Assembly (NCBI RefSeq): GCF_018811945.1 | Contig: NZ_JACRVU010000006.1 | Location: forward strand, 1 to 64,000 | DNA length: 64,000 bases | From: Gluconobacter sp. P1C6_b | GTDB lineage: Bacteria > Pseudomonadota > Alphaproteobacteria > Acetobacterales > Acetobacteraceae | Reading direction: 5' to 3' | Part shown: piece by piece, positions 47,587-56,018 of the stretch | Position numbering within the stretch: position 1 is the first letter of the stretch | Layout of the letters: each line of letters opens with the position of its first letter | Position numbers and translations under genes: made by a program | Notes under the pieces: model-generated | Databases searched by the model: none | What the model was told of the DNA's origin: nothing | What the model saw: only the letters and a program-made list of their open reading frames with translations

Positions 47587-47670
47587 ATAAAAGTTTTTGG
47601 GTGTCGCCTTTTTTCAAAAAGGTGACGTTCTTTGAAGCTTTTTGGAAAAAGCTTCACCAAAAACTTTTAT
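47587..47670. repeat. 84-bp palindromic repeat-like element (three-armed)
   Basis: Perfect 14-bp terminal inverted repeats (47587-47600 and 47657-47670) enclose two hairpins: 47603-47626 (11-bp arms, one mismatch) and 47633-47656 (11-bp arms, perfect). The whole can fold into a three-way junction. It lies between the 3' ends of hemJ and the convergent SDR gene, so it may also end transcription both ways. It looks like a REP- or MITE-type intergenic element. Confidence 0.75.
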
Positions 47671-47675
47671 TCGTC

Positions 47676-48647
47676 TCAGAGCAGTCCGTATTTGACGCCG
47701 GTCATCTGTTCGGAGACGGTCCACAGACGCTCTGCCAGTGCCGGTACATGCGCCAGAGCCGGAAGCCCTGCGATCCCCGGCACCCCCCGGCGCTCTCCCG
47801 GGCCCTGCGGCCCGTAATAGCCGCCGTCCCGTGCCTCCGGACTGGCCAGCGCATACAGCAGCGGCCATGCGCCTTCCTCGACCGTCTGTCCCATGGCGTG
47901 AAAGACCGGCCCGGCCACACGCCGCGCCAGCCCACGCATGAACCGGGCCGCCCTGTTGGCGGACTGATCGAGACTGCCGTTATTCGCCACGATATCGCTC
48001 GCCGCCCAGCCCGGATGCGCGGCCCGTGAATAGATGGGCCAGGGTGCCTTGAGCGCCCGGCGGTTCAGTTCCAGCGCAAACAGCAGATTGCACAGCTTGC
48101 TCTGCCGGTAGCGGACCATCGGATTGTAGGAATGCCGCGCATTCAGATCGCCGAACGGGATTTCCCCCTTCAGAGCTGCCAGAGACGCCACTGTCATGAC
48201 CGTCGCATTCCCGGTTGCCAGCAGCGGCAGCAGCCGTCCGGTCAGCGCAAAATGCCCGAGATGATTGGTCCCGAACTGAAGTTCGAACCCGTCCTTCGTC
48301 GTCAGCCTTGTCGCGGGTCCCATGACCCCGGCATTGTTCGCCAGAAGATGGATCGGCTCTCCCCGGCTGCGCATGGCTGACGCAAACGCTTCAATTCCCG
48401 CAAGAGACGCCAGATCCAGAAGCTCGAACCGTGCCTTCACGAATGGCACCCGCTCATGCAGCCGCGCCAGAGCCGCCTGCCCCTTGTCATGATTGCGCCC
48501 GCTCAGAAGGATCGCGGCGCCCTGTTTCGCCAGCCCGCAGGCGACCTCAAATCCCAGACCCCCCGTCGATCCGGTGATGAGCGCCGTCTTTCCGTCCAGA
48601 CGCTCAAGGGAATCCGTGGACCATGCGGGTGAGGCGGTCTGTGTCAT
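47676..48647 (-). CDS. Short-chain dehydrogenase/reductase
   Basis: This 323-residue protein has the NAD(P)-binding TGSTGGLG, the LANNAGV motif and the catalytic Ser/Tyr/Lys set (TVASLAA and YRQSK). It resembles the retinol-dehydrogenase-like or WWOX-like SDRs rather than sugar dehydrogenases. Substrate unknown. The ATG has AAGGA about ten bases upstream. It follows the DedA gene by 23 bp on the same strand. Confidence 0.88.
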   Translation of the reverse strand: MTQTASPAWSTDSLERLDGKTALITGSTGGLGFEVACGLAKQGAAILLSGRNHDKGQAALARLHERVPFVKARFELLDLASLAGIEAFASAMRSRGEPIHLLANNAGVMGPATRLTTKDGFELQFGTNHLGHFALTGRLLPLLATGNATVMTVASLAALKGEIPFGDLNARHSYNPMVRYRQSKLCNLLFALELNRRALKAPWPIYSRAAHPGWAASDIVANNGSLDQSANRAARFMRGLARRVAGPVFHAMGQTVEEGAWPLLYALASPEARDGGYYGPQGPGERRGVPGIAGLPALAHVPALAERLWTVSEQMTGVKYGLL

Positions 48648-48670
48648 CGGGTCTGTCCTTCCAGTGTGGG

Positions 48671-49312
48671 TCAGCTCGGTTTCGTATCTGCGCGGGCTTC
48701 GTCGCGTTTTTCGTCCGCTTCGGCTTCCCTGAGCGCCTCTTCCGTCAGGCGTTTCTCGTTCTTCTTGAGAAAAACGAGCGCCCCGATCAGACAGCTCACC
48801 CCCAGAATGGCCATGACCACACCCACTGGACCCGAGATCTTCTCGATCTGTTTGCCCAGCTCATAGGTCACGAAAGCATAGCCTCCCGCCCAGCAGATGC
48901 CGCCCATCGCATTGAAGAACAGAAACGAATGCCAGGGCATCCGGTTCGCTCCGGCCAGCAGCGCCACGAACACCCGCAGCACCGCGATGAAACGGCCGAG
49001 GAACACGACAATCCCGCCATGCTTGCGGAACAGATACCGCCCCAGCATCAGTCGCTCTTCCGTCATGCCGACCTTGTAGCCGTGCTTTTTCAGAATGCCG
49101 TAACCGAAGTGATGGCCGATAAGATACCCGATATTGTCGCCCATGATGGCGCCGAGCACGGCGGCCAGTGCGATCGAGCGGATTTCCAGATGATGGGTGC
49201 TGCCCGCATAGAGCGAAGCGGCGATGATGACGCTCTCCGCCGGAAGAGGAAGGCCCATGCTCTCGAACATGACGATGATGCCGACGACGCCATAGCCGTA
49301 ATGCACCAGCAT
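48671..49312 (-). CDS. DedA-family membrane protein
   Basis: This 213-residue protein has several membrane segments and the DedA/VTT patterns ESMGLPLPAES, GDNIGYLIGHHFG and FLGRFIAVLRVF followed by ALLAGANRMPW. DedA proteins are needed for envelope homeostasis and may act as lipid flippases. The C-terminal tail is highly charged. I chose ATG 49312; the coding similarity seems to begin about ten residues earlier with no usual start codon, so the true start is uncertain. Confidence 0.87.
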   Translation of the reverse strand: MLVHYGYGVVGIIVMFESMGLPLPAESVIIAASLYAGSTHHLEIRSIALAAVLGAIMGDNIGYLIGHHFGYGILKKHGYKVGMTEERLMLGRYLFRKHGGIVVFLGRFIAVLRVFVALLAGANRMPWHSFLFFNAMGGICWAGGYAFVTYELGKQIEKISGPVGVVMAILGVSCLIGALVFLKKNEKRLTEEALREAEADEKRDEARADTKPS

Positions 49313-49420
49313 GTGGTCGAGAAAATGACTGAGGTGAAACAGTGTCCTGGTCCCGTTCAAGCTGTGGCGGAAGAGAGTGCCGCCGGTTACGATACTACGG
49401 CATCGGAGACAGGATGAAAA

Positions 49421-51343
49421 ATGACGACATCGCCTTCCCCCACAGTTTCCCCCCGCGCTCCCGCATCCGCATCCGGAAACTGGCCGTCCTGGGTCACGCC
49501 CGAACTCGTGGCCGGTCGCACCCTGTCCTTCTCCGAACTGCGCACGGCGGGTAACTGGATCTTCTGGCTCGAAAGCCGTCCGGATGAACAGGGCCGCTCT
49601 GTCATCACCGCCCGCGACCCCGAAGGCAAAATCCACGACCTGATCCCGCCCGGATATTCGGTCGGCACCCGTGTGCACGAATATGGCGGCGGCGCATGGG
49701 CTGTGCGTCTGAAGGACGGCGCCCCGCAGGTCGTCTTCAGTGACCGTAAACGTGGCGGCATCTGGTTCAGCAACGGCCCCAGCGCCACGCAATGGGCAAA
49801 CCCGGGCGAAACCCCCGAACACCGCTACGCCGATCTGACCTTCGATCCTGTCTCTGATGCCGTGTTCTGCGTGCGCGAAACCCACGGCGAAGGCGTGCCT
49901 GTTGCAGCCATCGTCCATATTCAGGCCGACGGACGTGAAACCGTGCTGGCTAAAGGCGCAGATTTCTACGCCGCGCCCCGCCCCTCACCCGACGGACGCT
50001 TCCTGGCCTGGTTCAGCTGGAACGACCCGGCCATGCCCTGGACCGTCACAACCCTCTCCGTCGCCCCCTTCGACCGCACAACCGGCACACTCGGTCCCGT
50101 CACCGACCTGACCGGCCCGGAACAATGTAGCATCATCGAACCCTGCTGGTCCCAGGACGGCACACTTTACGCCACGTCCGATGCCGCAGGCCGCTGGACG
50201 CCCATCCGCTTTTCCCATGACGACACAGGCTGGCACCCGCACACTCTCGATGGCGCCAATGCCGAAATCGGCCTGCCGCACTGGGTCTTCGGTCAACGCA
50301 CCATGGCCCCGCTGCCCGAAAACAGACTGCTGGCCCTCGGCATCCGCCACGGCCTCAATCACGTCCTGCTGGAAGACAACGGACACTGGACGGACGTCTC
50401 CCTCGGAAGCCCAGTCAATGTCCCGCAACCGCTCGAAGACGGACGCTTCGCCTGGATCGACGCCCCGTCCGACGCGCCAGCCGCCATTGCTGTCGGTCGT
50501 CCCGGCGAACCGTATGACCGCTTCCGCACCAGCGTCACCCTGCCGTCCGGCGTGACAAAAGCTGATATCGCAACCCCCACTCCCCTGACCTTCCCGACGG
50601 CCAATGGCGCAGAAGCCCACGCGCTTTTTTACACCCCTGCCAGCAGCACCAGCGCGCTCCAGCCCGGCGAAAAACCGCCGCTCGTCGTCATGGCGCATGG
50701 CGGTCCGACCGGTCGGGCCAATCCGTCCTTCGCCTTCAAGGTGCAGTGGTGGACCTCGCGCGGTTTCGCTGTCCTCGACGTCAATTATCGCGGTTCAACC
50801 GGCTTCGGCCGCGCCTATCGCGAAGCACTGGATGGCCAGTGGGGCGTCGCGGACATCGAAGACTGCCTCGCTGGCGTGAAGGCTGTGCTCGACCGCGGCC
50901 TTGCTGATCCCGCCCGCTGCGTCATTCGCGGCAGCAGCGCCGGCGGCCTGACCGTCCTCGGCGCCCTGACCCAGTCGGACCTCTTCGCTGCAGGAACCTC
51001 CCTCTACGGCGTCACCGACCTGCGCGCCCTGGCCGAAGAAACCCACAAATTCGAAGCCCGCTATCTGGACGGCCTGATCGGTCCCTATCCGGAAGACGAA
51101 GCCGTGTATCTGAAACGTTCTCCCATCACGCAGGCCGGGGGAATTACTGTTCCCGTCCTGTTCCTGCATGGCGGCGCAGACAGGGTCGTCCCCCTCTCAC
51201 AGGCGGAGTCCATGCGCACAAAACTCGAACATTCCGCCCTGCACGTCTATCCGGAGGAAGCCCACGGCTTCCGCGCCCGCGACACCATAGAAGACGCCCT
51301 GCAAAGAGAGCTCGCTTTCTATCAGCAGGTGTTTGGTCAGTAA
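49421..51343 (+). CDS. S9-family serine peptidase (acylaminoacyl/dipeptidyl peptidase-like)
   Basis: This 640-residue protein has an N-terminal beta-propeller (about 30-370) and a C-terminal alpha/beta-hydrolase domain. The active Ser lies in RGSSAGGL (about 505), the Asp in HGGADRVVP (about 587) and the His in EEAHGF (about 619). It should cleave short peptides. No signal peptide is clear, so it is probably cytoplasmic. AGGA lies six bases upstream of the ATG. It is divergent from dedA. Confidence 0.9.
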   Translation: MTTSPSPTVSPRAPASASGNWPSWVTPELVAGRTLSFSELRTAGNWIFWLESRPDEQGRSVITARDPEGKIHDLIPPGYSVGTRVHEYGGGAWAVRLKDGAPQVVFSDRKRGGIWFSNGPSATQWANPGETPEHRYADLTFDPVSDAVFCVRETHGEGVPVAAIVHIQADGRETVLAKGADFYAAPRPSPDGRFLAWFSWNDPAMPWTVTTLSVAPFDRTTGTLGPVTDLTGPEQCSIIEPCWSQDGTLYATSDAAGRWTPIRFSHDDTGWHPHTLDGANAEIGLPHWVFGQRTMAPLPENRLLALGIRHGLNHVLLEDNGHWTDVSLGSPVNVPQPLEDGRFAWIDAPSDAPAAIAVGRPGEPYDRFRTSVTLPSGVTKADIATPTPLTFPTANGAEAHALFYTPASSTSALQPGEKPPLVVMAHGGPTGRANPSFAFKVQWWTSRGFAVLDVNYRGSTGFGRAYREALDGQWGVADIEDCLAGVKAVLDRGLADPARCVIRGSSAGGLTVLGALTQSDLFAAGTSLYGVTDLRALAEETHKFEARYLDGLIGPYPEDEAVYLKRSPITQAGGITVPVLFLHGGADRVVPLSQAESMRTKLEHSALHVYPEEAHGFRARDTIEDALQRELAFYQQVFGQ

Positions 51344-51361
51344 TTTTCAGACTGGGTCTTA

Positions 51362-51385
51362 ATGCAGGGATTTCTCTCCCTGCAT
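51362..51385. terminator. Hairpin between convergent genes
   Basis: Perfect 9-bp arms ATGCAGGGA / TCCCTGCAT around TTTCTC. No U-run. It sits between the peptidase and the convergent hypothetical gene. Confidence 0.4.
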
Positions 51386-51401
51386 GGAGCGCTCCGGAAA
51401 A

Positions 51402-51821
51402 TCAGTCGTCCGAAAGCCCGAACTGGCTGGGATAAGGCATCGCATTCCGACCAAGCTTCTTCTTTTTCCAGTCCGCCAGCGCGCGATCATATTCGACATG
51501 CCGCTCGTTTTCGGGATCCATCATGTTCCGTCGCCATCCCGCAGCGATCAGCCAGTATTCCCCGGCCAGTCGCCAGTCCCCGGCCGCATGATGCTCCAGC
51601 GCAAGCCGCTCAAGCCCATGATACTTGTTCTTGGGATTGGCGAGCGCCTCCGGTGTGAGGATGAAATCATCCCCTTTCCAGAGAAAATTCGATTTCATGT
51701 AGGGAAACTGCCGGGTCATGACCCCCGGATCCCCGAAATGCTCCTTAATCAGCATTGGAACCAGCCTGTCGTAAGACCTACGCCATTCGCACTGCACAGA
51801 CCGTTCCCCTGAAAACAGCAT
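51402..51821 (-). CDS. Hypothetical protein
   Basis: A 139-residue frame rich in Trp, Tyr, Arg and Lys, with a C-terminal stretch about residues 70-125 (HHAAGDWRLAGEYWLIAAGW, then basic) that looks like a real soluble domain. No family is recognised. ATG 51821 is the first start; others at residues 23 and 35 are possible. It is convergent with the peptidase and followed upstream by a very AT-rich gap. Confidence 0.6.
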   Translation of the reverse strand: MLFSGERSVQCEWRRSYDRLVPMLIKEHFGDPGVMTRQFPYMKSNFLWKGDDFILTPEALANPKNKYHGLERLALEHHAAGDWRLAGEYWLIAAGWRRNMMDPENERHVEYDRALADWKKKKLGRNAMPYPSQFGLSDD

Positions 51822-52112
51822 TGAAGAGTGCCGCTTCTATAACGGGCGCCTTCACCAGAGTCGATTTTTCCGGCTGAACCGGAACACACCAAAAGCAGGA
51901 TTCAGTGTGAATTAATCACCTTTAAAATGTTATATATAAATAAATATATGTTATTATAAAATATATGCCCAATCATAAAAGAAAATACTCGCCATTACGG
52001 AAACGGGTTTGAATTTCCATAGTACTTCTTCTAAGAAGCCTCACCGAAATTACTGGTGCCCTGTCTCAGGACTGCACGCTTTCTCTTTTCTCCTTCAGAA
52101 TCCCAGAGTCTC
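51822..52112. other. AT-rich intergenic region
   Basis: The gap between a hypothetical gene and a divergent DMT transporter contains an extremely AT-rich stretch (about 51907-51985) in an otherwise GC-rich sequence. It may hold promoters for both genes; no clear operator was fixed. Confidence 0.5.
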
Positions 52113-53078
52113 ATGGACACCAAAACCCTCTTCTCCGGAATGGCCCTGGCCTTCGGAGCATACTCCGCGTTCGCCATCAGCGATGCCTTTTCCAAACTGC
52201 TGGACGGGAGTCTCGATCCCTTCGAGGTTGCGTTTTTTGGCGGAGTGTTCGGGTTTCTCATCCTTCCCTTCATTCGCAAACCGACTGAATCCTATCTCGA
52301 CATCGTGCGTCCGAAACTTCGTGGCATGTGGCTGCTGCGGGCCGTCTGCGTCTTCGTCGCCACGGCCGCCAGCGTCAAAGCCTTCATGCTGCTCTCGATG
52401 CCCGAGGCGCTGTCGATCACGTTCCTGATGCCGCTGTTTGTCACGATCCTGTCCGTCGTGCTGCTTAAGGAGAAAGTGACCTTCTGGGCCTGGCTGGCCG
52501 TTGCGCTCGGCTTTGCGGGCGTCCTGATCGTCCTGCGCCCCGGCGTGCGTCCTCTCAATCTCGGCCATCTGTGCGCCCTCATGGCTGCCTGCGCGAATGC
52601 GGGCAGCGTGATCGCCTACCGGATCGCCAGTAAGGAAACCGTCCGCCTGTCGCTCTTCGGGTCCAGCCTGATGGGCGCCCTGGTTGGCAACGGTCTGCTG
52701 ATGATCGCCCACGCCACATGGCCGTCCAGCACAAAGATCTGGTTCTACCTGTTCGGATACGGCTTCCTGACCGCTCTCGGACAGCTCTGCATGATGCTCG
52801 CAACCGCCCGGGCACCGGCAAACCGCGTCGCCCTGCCGCAATACAGCCAGATGGCCTGGGGCGTTGCGCTGAGCTACTTCCTTTTCAAACAGCCGCTCGA
52901 CCGCTGGACTTTCGTCGGCATTGCGGTCCTGACAGCCTCCGGCATGCTGAACTGGATCCGTCAGCGCATCCGCTACGAGAAAATGGCGATGAAAGAGCGT
53001 CTCGAACGCCTCAAGGCGCGCAAAATCGCCAAGGGCAACCTCAAAGCCGCAAAGAAAACGGCTCTCTCCGCACGATAA
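52113..53078 (+). CDS. DMT-superfamily (EamA) transporter
   Basis: This 321-residue membrane protein has about ten hydrophobic segments in two EamA repeats, with internal motifs VAFFGGVFGF and LKEKVTFWAWLAVALGFAGV. It ends in a strongly basic tail (KARKIAKGN). DMT proteins export amino acids, nucleotides or drugs; the substrate is unknown. ATG 52113 fits the first helix; the upstream AGAG is a weak ribosome site. Confidence 0.87.
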   Translation: MDTKTLFSGMALAFGAYSAFAISDAFSKLLDGSLDPFEVAFFGGVFGFLILPFIRKPTESYLDIVRPKLRGMWLLRAVCVFVATAASVKAFMLLSMPEALSITFLMPLFVTILSVVLLKEKVTFWAWLAVALGFAGVLIVLRPGVRPLNLGHLCALMAACANAGSVIAYRIASKETVRLSLFGSSLMGALVGNGLLMIAHATWPSSTKIWFYLFGYGFLTALGQLCMMLATARAPANRVALPQYSQMAWGVALSYFLFKQPLDRWTFVGIAVLTASGMLNWIRQRIRYEKMAMKERLERLKARKIAKGNLKAAKKTALSAR

Positions 53079-53089
53079 AACCAGCTCCC

Positions 53090-53136
53090 GCCGCTGCGCC
53101 TCCGGGTCAGAACACTGGCTTCAGAGACGCAGCGGC
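53090..53136. terminator. Inverted repeat between convergent transporter genes
   Basis: Perfect 9-bp arms GCCGCTGCG (53090-53098) and CGCAGCGGC (53128-53136). No U-run; its role as a bidirectional end is only likely. Confidence 0.35.
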
Positions 53137-53151
53137 AACCCCAGCAGTTGC

Positions 53152-54537
53152 TTAAGGCTTCACAATCCCCGGCTCCAGCTTCCGGATCACCCGGAACGCC
53201 GTCACCACCGCCAGACTGCCAAACAGCACCACGCCCAGCGACTGCCCGACCAGAATTCCGATCGGCCCGTAAGCCGACCCGAACCACACGAACGGAATGG
53301 TCCCCAGCGTCGCCCTGCCCCAGTTGAAGCCCGTGGAATAGAACGGGTGCCCCAGATTGTTGAACGCCGTATTGGCCACGAACAGCAGTCCCACGAACAT
53401 GTAACTCAGCACCAGCCAGCAGCAGAACAGCCGTACGATATCCACGCCTACACCCTGAAGCTCGAAAAGCTGGATGATGTAACTGTGCGTCGCCGCCAGG
53501 ATCAGCCAGGTCACGCCCACACACAGCGCCGTCAGCTTGAGCGCCGCCAACAATGCCTCCTGCACGCGATGGATCTGCCGCGCGCCAAGGTTCTGCGCCA
53601 TGATCGGCCCTACCGATCCCGTCAGCGCAAAGACCAGCGAAAACGCCACTGGCACAATTCGGTCAATCGTCGCCTGTCCCGAAACCGCATTGAGCCCGAA
53701 ACGCGCCATCGCATGTGTCACGAACAGCGCCCCTGTCGGTGTCGCCAGATTGGTCGCAATCGCCGGAACAGCAATCCCGCCAATCAGCCGCGTCGACGGC
53801 CCGAACGCCGATCGCTCCGGCCATTCCAGCATGGCGTGACCCCGCAGATTCAGGAATCCGCTCGCAGCAATGGCCAGACGCGCCAGAACCGTGCTGATCG
53901 CCGCGCCCTCAAGCCCCAGATGCAGCCCGAAAATCATGACCGGATCCAGACAGGCTGAAACGACGGCCCCTGTCAGCGTCACCCGCATCGAGCGCTTGGC
54001 ATCCCCGACCGCCCGCAGAAGTGACGACAGCGCCATTCCCATACACACCAGCGGCAACGCCGGAGAGACGATATGCAGGAACGTGGCCGCATGTTTCTGC
54101 GCCTCGCCATGCGCGCCCAGCAGCCCGAGCAGAGGCATCGCGAATGTCGCCGTCAGCAACCCCAGAACGGCCGCAATCGCCACCATGACCACCAGAAACG
54201 CCGAGGCCATCCGCCGCGCCTCGGCATGCTGCCGCGCCCCGATCATCCGTCCCGTGCAGGCTCCGAGCCCGATCGTCATGCCAATGGAAACAGAGACCTG
54301 CACGTAACTGACCGCCGTCGCAAACGCGATCGCCGCGGTCAGTGTCTTGTCATGCAGATGGGAAATATAGCCGTAATTGAGCAGATCAACGGCAAAGACC
54401 GCCATCAGCCCGATAGCGCCCGTCCCGGCCATGGTCACGACATGACGCATGATGCTGCCATGAACGAATCTGGCGGGTCTGACCGGAGAATCGTCAGGAA
54501 TACTGGGCTTTTTCGGGTCGTCGTCTGGCTGGGGCAT
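53152..54537 (-). CDS. MATE-family efflux transporter
   Basis: This 461-residue membrane protein has about 12 helices and MATE-like features: a short charged start, GLGACTGRMIGARQH (the first repeat's conserved loop) and a second-half AQNLGARQIHRVQE. It probably exports drugs or metabolites in exchange for H+ or Na+. The first 29 residues are polar. It converges on the DMT gene and diverges from flgE, sharing the upstream gap of about 217 bp. Confidence 0.9.
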   Translation of the reverse strand: MPQPDDDPKKPSIPDDSPVRPARFVHGSIMRHVVTMAGTGAIGLMAVFAVDLLNYGYISHLHDKTLTAAIAFATAVSYVQVSVSIGMTIGLGACTGRMIGARQHAEARRMASAFLVVMVAIAAVLGLLTATFAMPLLGLLGAHGEAQKHAATFLHIVSPALPLVCMGMALSSLLRAVGDAKRSMRVTLTGAVVSACLDPVMIFGLHLGLEGAAISTVLARLAIAASGFLNLRGHAMLEWPERSAFGPSTRLIGGIAVPAIATNLATPTGALFVTHAMARFGLNAVSGQATIDRIVPVAFSLVFALTGSVGPIMAQNLGARQIHRVQEALLAALKLTALCVGVTWLILAATHSYIIQLFELQGVGVDIVRLFCCWLVLSYMFVGLLFVANTAFNNLGHPFYSTGFNWGRATLGTIPFVWFGSAYGPIGILVGQSLGVVLFGSLAVVTAFRVIRKLEPGIVKP

Positions 54538-54754
54538 GCGCGCCCATCATGCCCCCTCCGCAACCGGAGAACCAGAGGTCCCGGGCGTTTTTTCGCGCCC
54601 ACACCCTGCCGTGACAGCCCGCGAATCCAGCGCCAGCAATGGCGAATCCGTCCTTTTCAGGTTTGTAAGGACTTCTTTAATATCCGTCGTGGAATCCTTG
54701 GCCGTGATGCTCGGGCATACGACCCGCAGCCTGTTCCACGTCCGGGAGTATGCC

Positions 54755-55993
54755 ATGTCCTCGATCATCAATGCGGTTCACACCGCCGTCAGTGGCCTGA
54801 ATTCGCAGTCCCACGCCTTTACCGACCTGTCCAACAACATCGCCAACAGCCAGACCACCGGCTACAAGGCGAGCACCACCAGTTTCGAGGACTACGTCAC
54901 CAACAACGAACTGGCCAATGACGGTGAATCCCTGAGTGACAGCGTCGCTGCGACCACCCGTCAGCACACCGACACCCAGGGTATGGTTACGACGTCGACC
55001 AACAGCACCGCCCTCGCCATTTCCGGCAACGGGTTCTTCAACGTCGTGCATGCCACCGGCCAGAGCAATGACAGCACCCCCGTTCTGGGGACGCAGCAGT
55101 ATTATACCCGTAACGGTGACTTCTCGCAGGACAAGAACGGCTATCTGGTCAACACGTCCGGCTATTACCTTGAGGGCTACAACGTTGACGCCACCTCAGG
55201 CACCCTGGGCACGTCTCTCTCTGCCATTCAGGTCCCCTCCAGCGTCGCGTTCCGACCGACAGAGAGCACGAAACTGACCGCAACCGGCACGCTCGACAGC
55301 TCCAGCACCACTCCTGTCGGTCAGGGCACGGATATGAAGGCGACAGCCTATGACAGCACAGGTACGGCCTCGACGGTCGATCTGACCTGGACGAAGGTCA
55401 ACGACACGACCTGGACTGTTAAGGATGCCAACGACACCAGCAACAGCGCAACCGTGACGTTTGATTCCACCGGCGCCGTTTCCTCCGTGACGTCCCAGAA
55501 CAGCGCTGGAACCAGCAGCACTTCCAGCACAAGTTTCGACTATACAGGCTCCCCTCAGGATATGACCGTGAGCCTCAGCGGCGTCACCCTCGGTTCGGCA
55601 AACACCGTTTCCATGACGTCGGACAGCGTGACCAGCGGCACGTTCTCCGGCATTTCCATGGGAACTGACGGTTCTGTCATGGCGACTTTCGACAACGGCT
55701 ATTCCCAGCTCGTCGCCAAGATCCCGCTGACAACCTTCGCAGATCCGAACAGCCTGTCTGCCCAGAACGGACAGGCCTATACCGCCACGTCGCAGTCCGG
55801 GAGCCCGCAGATCAATGCCGTCAACACCAATGGCGCCGGCACCCTGACCACGGGCTCCATCGAAGAATCCACCACGGACCTGACCGGCGATCTCAGCAAG
55901 CTGATCGTGGCGCAGCAGGCCTATGGCGCAAACACGAAAGTGGTCTCCACGGCTGATCAGCTTCTTCAGACAACCCTGGCGATGATCCAGTAA
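54755..55993 (+). CDS. flgE: Flagellar hook protein FlgE
   Basis: FlgE polymerises into the flagellar hook. The 412-residue protein has the N-terminal rod/hook helix (INAVHTAVSGLNSQ with DLSNNIANSQTTGYK), a Ser/Thr/Gly-rich middle (about 90-340) and the C-terminal helix with AQQAYGANTKVVSTADQ. GGGAG lies seven bases upstream of ATG 54755. It starts a compact flgE-flgK-flgL run; hook-capping, ring and filament genes are not in this window. Confidence 0.93.
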   Translation: MSSIINAVHTAVSGLNSQSHAFTDLSNNIANSQTTGYKASTTSFEDYVTNNELANDGESLSDSVAATTRQHTDTQGMVTTSTNSTALAISGNGFFNVVHATGQSNDSTPVLGTQQYYTRNGDFSQDKNGYLVNTSGYYLEGYNVDATSGTLGTSLSAIQVPSSVAFRPTESTKLTATGTLDSSSTTPVGQGTDMKATAYDSTGTASTVDLTWTKVNDTTWTVKDANDTSNSATVTFDSTGAVSSVTSQNSAGTSSTSSTSFDYTGSPQDMTVSLSGVTLGSANTVSMTSDSVTSGTFSGISMGTDGSVMATFDNGYSQLVAKIPLTTFADPNSLSAQNGQAYTATSQSGSPQINAVNTNGAGTLTTGSIEESTTDLTGDLSKLIVAQQAYGANTKVVSTADQLLQTTLAMIQ

Positions 55994-56018
55994 GCCGGAC
56001 TGAAGGGATACCTGCCTC

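Noticed and set aside
49313-49420. Extending the DedA frame far upstream to 49918
   Set aside because: The added part is antisense to the S9 peptidase and unlike any DedA N-terminus.
54690-54720. A TGGC ... TGC sequence as sigma-54 promoter of flgE
   Set aside because: The GG to GC spacing is too short for a sigma-54 promoter.
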